From contig UQGP01000001.1 in the NCBI GenBank assembly GCA_900540625.1, forward strand, positions 124,001 through 188,000: a DNA stretch of 64,000 nt, written 5' to 3'. Below the pieces are notes generated by a model. That model was given only the letters and a program-made list of their open reading frames with translations. It had not been told where the DNA came from and did not search any database. Positions 52,633 to 62,104 of the stretch are shown one piece after another. Made by a program: the position numbers and the translations under genes. Source of the stretch: an uncultured Porphyromonadaceae bacterium. Its GTDB lineage: Bacteria > Bacteroidota > Bacteroidia > Bacteroidales > Muribaculaceae. How positions within the stretch are numbered: the first letter of the stretch is position 1; the number at the start of each line of letters is the position of its first letter.

Positions 52633-55578
52633 TTACGATGTAACCAATTCATGTATGATTGTCTTGATGGATTGGTGATTGAGCTGCTTACGGAAATAAA
52701 CAGTATATCCATCGAGTTTCAACTGCTCAAAGAACCGTTCGGCGCACGAAATCTTTATTTTTTCGTTGCCGCGTAAAGCCGTTTCATTCTCAACGGCTTT
52801 TGTCTCTACAACGATATTGAGTTCTCGTTCACCGTTAGCTTTCTTCACGATATACATAAAGTCGGGACTATAATTGCTGTCAGCAATAGTCGGTATCGAT
52901 ATGCTTTTGCGAGGTATTTTCCCATACACAATAACCTCGCTGATATCGGCTAAAACATTTTCGCGTTCGAGAGGAGAGTCATAAACAATTGTGTCATAGA
53001 GAAATTTCTCAGGCACAATTCCATTATCCATGTGGGTACCGACCAATCCTTGTACAATAACGTCTCTTGGGGATCCGTCAGCCAAAGTGAGGGCTGTCGA
53101 TTTAGTGGAAGCATCTGCCGCTCTACGATAATTAAACCGCCCTTGAAGATTTTCCGCACGCCAATCGTTAAATTTGTTAACAAACATAGTTAGTGATGTC
53201 TCGTTTATGAAGTCATTGCTAAAGTCAACAAGTTTAGAATAAGCGACAATGGCATCATGGAGCATCGTAACAGGGATGGAGGTTGCACGATTTGCACGTC
53301 GCAAAAAATCTCGGTAAGGCATACGCTTGCCGTTATACAAATATACTGACCCGCTTCCCTCTTTAGCCACAGCTACATTTCCCTCAATGCCTATTTCCTC
53401 TCGATTGCTTTTGATAACTTGAGTGCCAAAAACATCATCACTAAGAATGGTGGGTAATGATTCTTGTATGAGTTTATCTACTTCTGAGTCGATAAAAATT
53501 ATATATCTCCGATTTAATTCCTCCCATAGAGTACGCAATTCTGCATATCGCGCAGCACGAATGCGTACGGATTTAGTTGCTTTGGCGTTCCTATCCTTGA
53601 CTTTTGAACCGGCGAATCCCGATAGGTTAAACTCAGGATACTCGGCATACAAATCAAATAACTTTGACGGATTGATGGTGCGGTTAGAATCAGTGATATA
53701 TCCCTTTTTATATAGCTCCATCAACAATTCCATATCAGCGCATCCTCGTTTGGCGGCAACAGAAACAAGTAAAGGTTGAGGAATAGCGACAACGGCTTCA
53801 TTACGCTGTTCATTGATTTCGTCTACGAGTTTAGCCGCAAAATCTTTTTCCGTAAAATCAATGATGTAGTTTAGCATAAACTGCTCATTGCTGATTCGGT
53901 TGCCGAGTTCATCGACTGGTAAACGCAGTCCACGTCCTACTTCCTGTAATTTGCTGATTTCGCTGCCACTACTGCGAAGTTTGGCAATGGTGAAAACATT
54001 CGGATTATCCCATCCCTCGCGGAGTGTCCATTTTGAGAAGAGGAAACGGCACGTTCCCAATTCACCGTCAAAAGATAGCAATTCCTTTTTCTTATGAAGA
54101 ATTGCATCAACCTCATTGGCAATGCTTTCGTCTGACTCATTTGTATCCTGTGCGAAATAGCCGGCTCTTGACGCAGGAATATTAGCCTTGGTGGCTCTTA
54201 GATATGATGCGTATTCGTCAGAAGTGGGTTTTGACAGTTCATAATCTATTTGTTCTTCCAATATGCGGTCGAACATATCTCTGAGCCACGCATTTTGACC
54301 GGATTCGTCTCCGCGAAAAGATTGAATGCTGTCAATAAAAAACAGCGCAAGTGTTTTTATGCGGATTGGGCGGTCAAAATTTTCACGTTCAATCTCGAAA
54401 TGACGTTTGACCGCGAGTCGAAGCATCTGTTCTTGATACGATTCGCTGTAAGCGTCTACAACAAATTCCTCTCCCAGTTTTTTCTCTTGAGAGTTGCTGA
54501 AACAAACTACATCTTTACCGATTTCGGAAACGGTGATAGAGCCAAATTCCGAGGATATTCTACTTAATGAGTCACCCGGTATCAGCTCATGCGTTGATGA
54601 TGTTCTCGCTTTTGTATGCCTTAACGTTACTGATTTCCCTTTTGTAATTGAAACGACCTTGACTTTTTCCTCGCTAATATTTGGTATTTCAAGATGTTCC
54701 TTAATAATACCCTTAATAAGATTTTGATTAAAAGCATCTTTCGCAGTAAGGTCGAAAAGAAGATTGGTGTAATCGTCAACTTCAATCCTATTATTGCCTC
54801 GACCTTGTAATCGTTTCGGGAAAGTAGCACCAAAACGAATAATACATTGAGGATCCAATTCGTTTACGATAGTTTTGTAAGTCGAATTAGATTTATCGAA
54901 TTTATGTGGCTCATCAATAATCACAAAAGGATGTGTCGCGCGAATTGCATCATAGGGCCTGAAAAAGTCAAGAACACCGGTATCGTAATCGTTACGAGAC
55001 AAGACCTTAGCATTTCCGCCGAGCAAGGCTTGATTAACAAGTAGCACTTGGATTTTATCGGGAGTATTGCCGCCGACAAAAGAGCGTACCGATGACGGAA
55101 AAAAACGTTTGCCCTTTTTGGTTTTCATCGGTGTAACAACGCTTAGGTCAATCCTCGCATCGTAGCCGAGAGTGTCGGCGAAATGCTGACTTACGTAAGA
55201 TTCTGTCAGAAATGATTGCGCCCCTGCCTTGATAGGTAATGTAGGGACAACAATAATGAATTTGGAGATGCCGTATCGGCGATGTAATTCAAATATTGTT
55301 CGGGTGTAAACATAAGTTTTACCCGTCCCCGTCTCCATTCTTATATCAAGTCCGAGAGGCAGGTCAAGCGAGATATTTGCGATCTGCTCTGATGGCAAGT
55401 TGTTGTCAGTGTCAGACTTTACCGAAACAATATTGTTGCGGAGTGTCGGGCTCTTGAAATCAAAGATAGGATTTGAACTTATCCCGGCTGTATCGGTCGG
55501 GATATTATCGAACACATCGCCAACCGCTTTGACCGGGCGTGTCTGATGAGGCAAATCGCCTTGTAGAATCAGGTCCAT
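52633..55578 (-). CDS. res: Type III restriction enzyme, Res subunit
   Basis: A 981-residue helicase-nuclease. Helicase domain: Walker A METGTGKTYVYTRT (near 80), DEPH box VIIDEPHKF (near 223), and later LGTCRFLFSKWTLREGWDNPNVF and EVGRGLRLPVDE, the motif V/VI equivalents of superfamily 2. The C-terminal part carries a PD-(D/E)xK nuclease: YSPDFMYIVKK followed by IVVETKAVE. With Mod it recognises an asymmetric site, translocates on ATP and cuts 25-27 bases away when two sites face each other. It ends 132 bases before the FRG gene and starts three bases after mod, in the order mod-res usual for type III systems. Confidence 0.93.
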   Translation of the reverse strand: MDLILQGDLPHQTRPVKAVGDVFDNIPTDTAGISSNPIFDFKSPTLRNNIVSVKSDTDNNLPSEQIANISLDLPLGLDIRMETGTGKTYVYTRTIFELHRRYGISKFIIVVPTLPIKAGAQSFLTESYVSQHFADTLGYDARIDLSVVTPMKTKKGKRFFPSSVRSFVGGNTPDKIQVLLVNQALLGGNAKVLSRNDYDTGVLDFFRPYDAIRATHPFVIIDEPHKFDKSNSTYKTIVNELDPQCIIRFGATFPKRLQGRGNNRIEVDDYTNLLFDLTAKDAFNQNLIKGIIKEHLEIPNISEEKVKVVSITKGKSVTLRHTKARTSSTHELIPGDSLSRISSEFGSITVSEIGKDVVCFSNSQEKKLGEEFVVDAYSESYQEQMLRLAVKRHFEIERENFDRPIRIKTLALFFIDSIQSFRGDESGQNAWLRDMFDRILEEQIDYELSKPTSDEYASYLRATKANIPASRAGYFAQDTNESDESIANEVDAILHKKKELLSFDGELGTCRFLFSKWTLREGWDNPNVFTIAKLRSSGSEISKLQEVGRGLRLPVDELGNRISNEQFMLNYIIDFTEKDFAAKLVDEINEQRNEAVVAIPQPLLVSVAAKRGCADMELLMELYKKGYITDSNRTINPSKLFDLYAEYPEFNLSGFAGSKVKDRNAKATKSVRIRAARYAELRTLWEELNRRYIIFIDSEVDKLIQESLPTILSDDVFGTQVIKSNREEIGIEGNVAVAKEGSGSVYLYNGKRMPYRDFLRRANRATSIPVTMLHDAIVAYSKLVDFSNDFINETSLTMFVNKFNDWRAENLQGRFNYRRAADASTKSTALTLADGSPRDVIVQGLVGTHMDNGIVPEKFLYDTIVYDSPLERENVLADISEVIVYGKIPRKSISIPTIADSNYSPDFMYIVKKANGERELNIVVETKAVENETALRGNEKIKISCAERFFEQLKLDGYTVYFRKQLNHQSIKTIIHELVTS

Positions 55579-55581
55579 AGA

Positions 55582-57603
55582 TCAATAGCGTATGTCGAGG
55601 TTTACTTTGAGGTTCTTGATGCCGTCACGGAGAGGAAGAAGATTCTTCTTTAAAGCTTCGGTTTCGGTATATGTGAACGAATAACCGAAAAGCACAATAT
55701 TTTCAGGTTTGAAGTCTTTTTCGTTATTATACTTGTCGATAAGTGCAACAATTGAATCTGCACCGCCCTTGCAAATCAAGTTTGGATTGACAAAGTAGAG
55801 ATGCCTGCCGCACAGATACGCCTCATATTCACCTAATTTAATAGGCGTAATTTGAGCGTTCAGACTATAGCCATCACGCACAACCCATGTTTGAAGTATG
55901 GTGTCGCGACCGAACTCATTAACAATGTTTTCATCTGTAAAGAGGACATTGGGGTTAAATTCCTCTAATTGGGTAAATGTTTTGTCATTTGGCTCTGTAA
56001 GTGTGAAATGCTTGAAGCCCATATCGCAGGAACAAAAGGGTTTTGATTCACGAATTTGACGGGCAGCCCGACGTATTCTCTCTTGACCAATTTCATCTAA
56101 AAGATGAGGTTTCTTTATACTATCAAGGAAAGCAATTGACCGGCGTATTTTTGGCTTATCGGAAGCTGGAGTTAGAGCTAATGTTGCATCGAGATTCTCT
56201 GGAAGCTGAACCACAATAAACCTACGATGCCCATTGTCTTCTGCATTTAATTGCATTACGGCATGAGCGGTAGTTCCGCTACCAGAAAAAAAGTCTAAAA
56301 TCAAACTGTCCTTATCTGTGCAAAAAGATAGTATTCTCTTGATTATTTCAAGGGATTTTGGATTGTCAAAGACTTTTTTCGCTCCAAAAAGTTGGTCTAA
56401 AGATGTTGTTGAAGTACGACCATCTTCATATATTACAGATCTTAACTGTTCGGTAGCGGTCTCTATACGCTTTTTTATGTGAGGCTGTGTGGTGTGGTCT
56501 TTTCCCCATAAGACCTCTCCAGCTTCCTTATACGCAAGAAAGGTCGATTCCGGCCATCTCCATCCATATTCAGGTTTAGGACAGGGTAAATTTGTAACAG
56601 GGTGGATTATGTCAAACATATACCCACCTGGTTTTGTATTTGAGGAATTACCCGAGCCACTAAAAACGCCTTTCTCGTCTACCCTGTCGTAATGAGTTAC
56701 TTGTGGAAGTATATCGGCGTTTTTTTTTATCCAAGCTTTCAAATCCGCTTCGATTTCCTCTGTAGTTCTTAATGATTGCTTAAGTTCATTATAGTAATTT
56801 ATGATAAGCTGAGCGGCTTTACTTTTAACAGACCACGCTTTCTGCATATCTTTATCAAAAGCATATGCTATCATAAATTCATGCTCTATATTTATTTGAG
56901 TCGCATTATTATCCGTTGCTGTTTTAATGACGATTTCACCTAAAAAATTTTCCTCGCCAAAGATGGAGTCGCAAAGGAGCTTTAAGTTGGCTTGCTCGTT
57001 GTCATCTATGGAGATAAAAATAACACCGTCTTTTGTAAGTAGGTCGCGAGCGAGTAGGAGACGGGGGAGCATAAATGCAAGCCATGCGGAGTGCGAAGCT
57101 GAGCCCTTTGTCGTCATTTCGAGAATACGGTCTGCCGCGCTAACTGAAATACCAAGTCTTTTCTGCAGTTCCTCAGAAGTGTAGTTGAAACTGTCGTTAT
57201 ACACGAATCCATCAGATCCTGTATTATAGGGAGGGTCGATGTATATACATTTTACAGCTTCGGCATATGAATTCCGAAGATGCTTTAAAGCATCCAAATT
57301 GTCGCCGGAGATATAGATGTTTTGGCTATTGCGGTTTTCAGGCTTTGAGTTGTGTTCTTCGTCAGGAACAATTACAGTAGTGGTATCAGTCGAGGCCACA
57401 AGTGTCGCGTAACTCTTGCCAAGGAACTGTAAAGAATAGCCCTCATTCGCCGTGGGGACAGACTCAGAAACGAGACTTTGGAAGACATCGAAATCGAACT
57501 TTCCGTCAGGCGTGAAACATTGAGGAAAATCACGGTGTAGCAACTCTACTATCCGTTCATTACCTGTAACAGACGCATTATTTTGGATAATGTCTCTTAT
57601 CAT
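55582..57603 (-). CDS. mod: Type III DNA methyltransferase, Mod subunit
   Basis: A 673-residue beta-class adenine-N6 methyltransferase. The catalytic motif IV YIDPPYNTG (Asp123) precedes the SAM motif I DFFSGSGTTAHAV (Asp437), the order of beta-class enzymes. The variable centre (about 200-400), carrying the target-recognition domain, is unique to each type III system. It modifies the recognition site and guides Res. A run of nine A in coding orientation (56728-56720, codons of residues 292-295, Ile-Lys-Lys-Asn) is a potential slippage site. A -7 element TAATTTTG on the minus strand (57732-57725) may be the promoter of the mod-res-FRG unit. AT-rich compared with flanks. Confidence 0.92.
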   Translation of the reverse strand: MIRDIIQNNASVTGNERIVELLHRDFPQCFTPDGKFDFDVFQSLVSESVPTANEGYSLQFLGKSYATLVASTDTTTVIVPDEEHNSKPENRNSQNIYISGDNLDALKHLRNSYAEAVKCIYIDPPYNTGSDGFVYNDSFNYTSEELQKRLGISVSAADRILEMTTKGSASHSAWLAFMLPRLLLARDLLTKDGVIFISIDDNEQANLKLLCDSIFGEENFLGEIVIKTATDNNATQINIEHEFMIAYAFDKDMQKAWSVKSKAAQLIINYYNELKQSLRTTEEIEADLKAWIKKNADILPQVTHYDRVDEKGVFSGSGNSSNTKPGGYMFDIIHPVTNLPCPKPEYGWRWPESTFLAYKEAGEVLWGKDHTTQPHIKKRIETATEQLRSVIYEDGRTSTTSLDQLFGAKKVFDNPKSLEIIKRILSFCTDKDSLILDFFSGSGTTAHAVMQLNAEDNGHRRFIVVQLPENLDATLALTPASDKPKIRRSIAFLDSIKKPHLLDEIGQERIRRAARQIRESKPFCSCDMGFKHFTLTEPNDKTFTQLEEFNPNVLFTDENIVNEFGRDTILQTWVVRDGYSLNAQITPIKLGEYEAYLCGRHLYFVNPNLICKGGADSIVALIDKYNNEKDFKPENIVLFGYSFTYTETEALKKNLLPLRDGIKNLKVNLDIRY
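56720..56728. repeat. Homopolymer of nine T (A9 in mod coding strand)
   Basis: Nine identical bases inside mod at residues 292-295. Loss or gain of one base would end Mod within the recognition-domain region and so switch the modification off. Confidence 0.75.
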
Positions 57604-57783
57604 ATTGAATAAAAGGAACTCCTATAAAATTGCCACAGGCCGACCAAAGCCACTTCAATCTCAGAGGAGCTTCTTATAGTTTGATTTTTATTGGTCGTTT
57701 ATGATTGCTGTATTTTCAGCTCTACAAAATTAGAAAATTTATTTGAGACTTTGGTCATCAGGCTCAAAGATAATTTCAGAGAT

Positions 57784-57817
57784 GGGGCTGTGCCGCAAAA
57801 AATTGCGGCACAGCCCC
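57784..57817 (-). terminator. Perfect 15-bp hairpin after glnA
   Basis: GGGGCTGTGCCGCAA (57784-57798) and TTGCGGCACAGCCCC (57803-57817) enclose the loop AAAA. It sits 31 bases after the glnA stop on the minus strand, in front of mod. No T-run follows on either side. Confidence 0.6.
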
Positions 57818-57848
57818 TCATTATATTGTGCAAAAGTGTTACGCGCGA

Positions 57849-59354
57849 TTATCCGCAATGGAAGTAGCGGCGGACGATGCGCAGCATGGCTTCCGTGTCT
57901 TCGTGGGCCAGCGCTATTTCGTCGCGGTCATACGAGCGCAAGCGCTTGATTATGCCATCGATAGTGGCGTCGTCAAAGACTCCGGCGGCCGTGAAGACGT
58001 TGCGGCGGTCTTCAAGGCATTGCGCCGACCCGTAGCAGTCGACGGGAAGCGAGCTCAGGCGCGAAAGCACGGAGGCATTTTCGGAGCGATGTATATTTAC
58101 GTCCACGTATGTATCCTCGGCCACCTTCATGGCATCGGGCATCTCGAAGCCGTGACGCATGGCCACAGCCAAAGACGCTATCAGCAAATAGATATCCGCC
58201 GACCCGTCGGCCGAACGGATCTCGACCGTCTGTTTTTGCGTGGTGTCCACGTCGGCCAGGCCGTGGCTGCCGGGATTGAGCTCGGCACACATATCTTTCT
58301 GTGCCGTCCATCCCAGGGGTACGCGTACCAGCACCGAGCGGTTGCGGTCGCCCCAGCACACATTGGTAGGTGCTTCCTGCTTGGGCACCAGACGGAAATA
58401 AGACGTGGGCACCGTATTGCCGAAGGCCGTGATGGCCTGTGCCAAATCCATAATTCCGGCGATACCGCGGCGAGCCTCGTTGCTGAGACGACGGTCGCTG
58501 TCAAGCATCATATTGCGCCCGTCGCGCATGATTCGCATATGTATATGCAATCCTGAGCCGGCTTTGCCCACGGTGATTTTGGGCGCAAAGGTGATGTCGT
58601 AACCCTTGATATATCCGAGATTACGTATCACCCATTTGGCAATCATAAGCTGGTCGGCAGCCCGCCGTGCGTCCACGGGCAAGAACTCGATTTCGTTCTG
58701 CTCGTAGATTTTCCCGTCCAGGGTGAAGTTGCCCACCTCGCTGTGTCCGTACTTGATGCTTCCGCCGGTACGGGCTATGTATTGCATACACAGCGTGCGA
58801 AAATCGCCGAATTTGGCAAAAGGCGCCGACTCGTGATAACCGCGCTGGTCGCCGGCCGGAAAAGTTCCGTCATCTTCCTTGACAACGTAGTACTCCAACT
58901 CGCCCATGGCTTGGAAATTCATACCGGTCACGCGGTTGAACTCGCGACAAGCCTTGTCCAAGATGTACTCCGGAGCACTCTCCAGCGGCTTGCCGTCCTT
59001 GTCAAAGAACGAGCAAAGCATCGTCACCGTCGGGATTTCGGCAAAGGGGTCGCGGAAAGCCGTGCTAAAGCGCGGCAACACATACAAGTCGCTGCTTCCG
59101 GCCGAAATAAAGGGGAACAGCGACGAGCCGTCCACTCTCTCGCCCAGCGTCAGGATGGTTTCAAGATACGCCAAGTCATTGATGACAAAATTCAGCGTCT
59201 TCAGGCGTCCGTCGGCTGCCGGGTACATAAAGTTGACCATCTCAATGCCGTTGGCCTTGATGTAGGTGATTATATCGTCGAGCGTAAAGTCCTCTTGTGC
59301 CTTGTGCAACGACTGCACAAGGTCGTTCTTACTCATGGCTATATTTTTTTCCAT
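57849..59354 (-). CDS. glnA: Glutamine synthetase
   Basis: A 501-residue glutamine synthetase of the Bacteroidetes-type GSI-like class. It joins ammonia to glutamate with ATP. Landmarks: DGRLKTLNFVINDL (near 50), the metal-binding MGELEYYVV (Glu near 150), and the ATP/glutamate loop KAGSGLHIHM (near 265) with the His. NRSVLVRVPLGW (near 330) and EIRSADGSADIYLLIASLA are the other substrate-binding parts. Two start codons are possible (59354 and 59336), six residues apart. A MKNxxxxYR-type adenylylation motif was not evident. A minus-strand TACTTTTA-like element around 59440 may be part of the promoter. Confidence 0.9.
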   Translation of the reverse strand: MEKNIAMSKNDLVQSLHKAQEDFTLDDIITYIKANGIEMVNFMYPAADGRLKTLNFVINDLAYLETILTLGERVDGSSLFPFISAGSSDLYVLPRFSTAFRDPFAEIPTVTMLCSFFDKDGKPLESAPEYILDKACREFNRVTGMNFQAMGELEYYVVKEDDGTFPAGDQRGYHESAPFAKFGDFRTLCMQYIARTGGSIKYGHSEVGNFTLDGKIYEQNEIEFLPVDARRAADQLMIAKWVIRNLGYIKGYDITFAPKITVGKAGSGLHIHMRIMRDGRNMMLDSDRRLSNEARRGIAGIMDLAQAITAFGNTVPTSYFRLVPKQEAPTNVCWGDRNRSVLVRVPLGWTAQKDMCAELNPGSHGLADVDTTQKQTVEIRSADGSADIYLLIASLAVAMRHGFEMPDAMKVAEDTYVDVNIHRSENASVLSRLSSLPVDCYGSAQCLEDRRNVFTAAGVFDDATIDGIIKRLRSYDRDEIALAHEDTEAMLRIVRRYFHCG

Positions 59355-59704
59355 AGTCGTAGTGTTTGGTTCTCACGTGGTTGGTTTCGTTGGGCGACGC
59401 ACATGGCGTCTAAATAGATAGCATTTCGGCCTTAAAAGTACAAAAACTTTCACTCGCACAAGACCCGAAAGGCGAGATTTAATGAATTTTAATATAATAT
59501 TGCACTGCGCTCCGCATTTTCACGGCGTCTCGACACCGCCATTTATATTCCGAAAATATCGTACCGCTGCTTGTCGCCTAAAAAATTTTAGCTAAATTTG
59601 CGCATAAAACGTTAGCGCCTAAGTGTGTCGGCACTCGCCGCATAGCGACTTGGCGCAAACGCCCATACAAGCATACACAACAGTAACATATAGAACAACA
59701 ACAC
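59355..59704. other. Divergent promoter region between glnA and the S8 peptidase gene
   Basis: 350 bases with no gene. The plus-strand promoter at 59570-59600 (CTTG, 19 bases, TAAATTTG at 59593-59600) probably drives the peptidase gene. A TACTTTTA-like minus-strand element around 59440 would serve glnA. The centre is AT-rich; nothing else was recognised. Confidence 0.5.
59570..59600 (+). promoter_or_regulatory. Promoter of the first S8 peptidase gene
   Basis: CTTG at 59570-59573 and TAAATTTG at 59593-59600 with a 19-base spacer; full match at -7, three of four bases at -33. Confidence 0.55.
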
Positions 59705-61999
59705 ATGAAACGTCACATTACAATCGCCGTAAGCGTACTGTGCGCCACCGTCGGAGCGTTTGCCCAATCGAAGACAGACGCCGCCACGCAGCAGATTCTG
59801 GACGCTTACCGCCAAAAGCAGCTCAATCCGGCAGCCAAAGTGATTACACCCGTCAATGCTCCGTTTGACTTCGAAAGCACTTCGCGTGCCACACCCACTG
59901 CGGCCGCCATCGTCCGCTTGAGCGACGGCGCCACCTTTGACGACCTCCGCGCCGCCGGGCTCGAAGTCATCAGCACCGCCGGCGACGATATGGCCGTAGT
60001 AGCAGGCAATATCGAGGACATCATCGCAATGGACACCAATGCCGATGTCCAAAGCTTCGAACTGTCCGCACTGGCCAAGCCGATGCTCAACGAAGCCCGC
60101 AAACTGAACGGCGTCACCACTATACACAACGGAGACGACCACCTGGACCAACCATACAAGGGCAAAGGCGTCATCTGCGGCATATACGACATAGGCTTGG
60201 ACCCCAACCACGTCAACTTTCTAAATGCCGACCTCACGGGCACACGCATCAAGACGCTGTTCCACTTCTATTCCTCCAACGGCATGTTCAACAACTACAC
60301 TGACTATGACGCAATAAGCCGATTCTCCACAGACAACACCTCCGGCACACACGGCACGCACACGCTCGGCATTATGGCCGGCTCGTTCAACCGCAGCGGC
60401 GGACGCACTGCCATCCTGACCTCGACCGGTAGCGTACAAGTGCGCAGCTCGGTCAAGAACCCGTACTACGGTATGGCTCCCGAAGCCGACATCGTAGCCG
60501 CATGCGGCGCCCTCTATGACGCCAATACCTGCTCCGCTGTCAGCAAAATCGTAGACTACGCCGTCAAAAACGGACAGCCCGCAGTCATCAACCTCAGCAT
60601 CGGACGCACAAGCGGTCCACATGACGGAACAAGCAACTTCGGACAATATATGGAACGTCTCGGCAAAAATGCAATCATCTGCATCTCGGCAGGCAACGAC
60701 GGCGATGCTCCCATATCATTATCCAAACAGTTCAGCGCCTCGGACAAAGAGCTCAAAACCTTCTTCGTAAATGCAAACGCCGACACACGCGGAACAGCCA
60801 ATTTCAGCGTCTGGGCTGACGACAACCGCGAGTTTACCGTCAAAGCCGTGGTATTCAATAAAGTCACCAAAAAGATTGTCGACCAAGTTACACTCACAAG
60901 CACGCAAGGCGCAATCACCACCAGCGACTACAATAATCCGTCATACTACAACAGCGACGAATTCGATGAGGCTTACGCTAATAAAAGCTATATCAACTGC
61001 ACATATAGCGACAACGCCTCCACCAATAAACGCTACTCGGCCAGCATCGATATGGTTCTCGGATACAACACCACAGCCAACGCCGACAAGCACCTCGTAG
61101 CCGGACTTATCATCGAAGGCAAAGACGGTGCACAGGTACAATGCACGCTCAACAACGTTTCCGGCGGATTTACTATGGAATCGCTCGGCCAAGACGGATG
61201 GTCAGACGGCAACGCCGACTTCACCATCAACGACCTCGCCTGCGGCAAAAACGTCATCGCCATTGGCGCATACAACAACCGCAAGAACTTCCCCGCACTC
61301 AACGGCGGCCTCTACTCGTACAATATCGAAGGCTACAACATCGCCGGCGCTATTGCCCCCTACTCATCCTACGGCGTACTATACGACGGACGCAAACTTC
61401 CGCATCTCTGCGCCCCCGGCACCTGCGTAATTTCCTCCTACTCGAAGTATTACTCAGAAGCAGGATACGAAGACACCAACACCTTCTCGGCCGAATACAC
61501 CGATACCAAGCACAACCGCAAGAGCTACTGGTGTCAAAGCACCGGTACATCCATGTCCTCGCCCGCATTCGCCGGCAGTATCGCCCTCTGGCTTCAAGCC
61601 AATCCCAAGCTCACCATTGACGAAGTCATCGAAATCGCCACAATGACCGCCACCAATGATCAGCAGACCGCAACAACCGGCAACTCCGTACAATGGGGCG
61701 CAGGCAAATTCAACGCCCTGGCCGGCCTCAAGGAAGTGCTGAAACGCGTTGGAGTCAATGACATTCGCATCGACGAACAAGGCATACTTGTCACTCCCGC
61801 CGGAGCCAAGGCCTACGAAATCAGCGTACCCGGAGCCAAGAACATCAATGTCCGCCTCGTGTCCATGACCGGCGCCATCATTCGCGACATCAATGCCACC
61901 GGCGACACATACGCCCTCGATTTGACAGACACACCCGCAGGCGTATACGTCCTCAGCATCAACAACGGAGCTTACGCCGAACGCATCCTCGTGCGCTGA
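59705..61999 (+). CDS. Secreted subtilisin-like (S8) serine peptidase with T9SS-type tail
   Basis: A 764-residue protein starting with a signal peptide (MKRHITIAVSVLCATVGAFAQ). The S8 triad is visible: Asp162 in IYDIGLDPNH, His216 in GTHGTHTLGIM, Ser616 in GTSMSSPAFAGSIALWL; the oxyanion Asn is probably in SAGNDGDAP (near 332). A large insertion of about 200 residues, beta-rich, lies between His and Ser. Residues about 690-764 form a C-terminal module with INVRLVSMTGAII and ending GVYVLSINN...ERILVR, resembling a T9SS type A sorting signal. It probably degrades host or dietary protein at the cell surface. The second peptidase follows after 105 bases. Confidence 0.9.
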   Translation: MKRHITIAVSVLCATVGAFAQSKTDAATQQILDAYRQKQLNPAAKVITPVNAPFDFESTSRATPTAAAIVRLSDGATFDDLRAAGLEVISTAGDDMAVVAGNIEDIIAMDTNADVQSFELSALAKPMLNEARKLNGVTTIHNGDDHLDQPYKGKGVICGIYDIGLDPNHVNFLNADLTGTRIKTLFHFYSSNGMFNNYTDYDAISRFSTDNTSGTHGTHTLGIMAGSFNRSGGRTAILTSTGSVQVRSSVKNPYYGMAPEADIVAACGALYDANTCSAVSKIVDYAVKNGQPAVINLSIGRTSGPHDGTSNFGQYMERLGKNAIICISAGNDGDAPISLSKQFSASDKELKTFFVNANADTRGTANFSVWADDNREFTVKAVVFNKVTKKIVDQVTLTSTQGAITTSDYNNPSYYNSDEFDEAYANKSYINCTYSDNASTNKRYSASIDMVLGYNTTANADKHLVAGLIIEGKDGAQVQCTLNNVSGGFTMESLGQDGWSDGNADFTINDLACGKNVIAIGAYNNRKNFPALNGGLYSYNIEGYNIAGAIAPYSSYGVLYDGRKLPHLCAPGTCVISSYSKYYSEAGYEDTNTFSAEYTDTKHNRKSYWCQSTGTSMSSPAFAGSIALWLQANPKLTIDEVIEIATMTATNDQQTATTGNSVQWGAGKFNALAGLKEVLKRVGVNDIRIDEQGILVTPAGAKAYEISVPGAKNINVRLVSMTGAIIRDINATGDTYALDLTDTPAGVYVLSINNGAYAERILVR

Positions 62000-62104
62000 C
62001 GCACTCCACAAACACAACAATAGCACCAATCCCGCGATTGCAGAACATCTCATCTGCGGTCGCGGGATTGACGTTTACCACAACACCGATATACCACAAC
62101 AACT

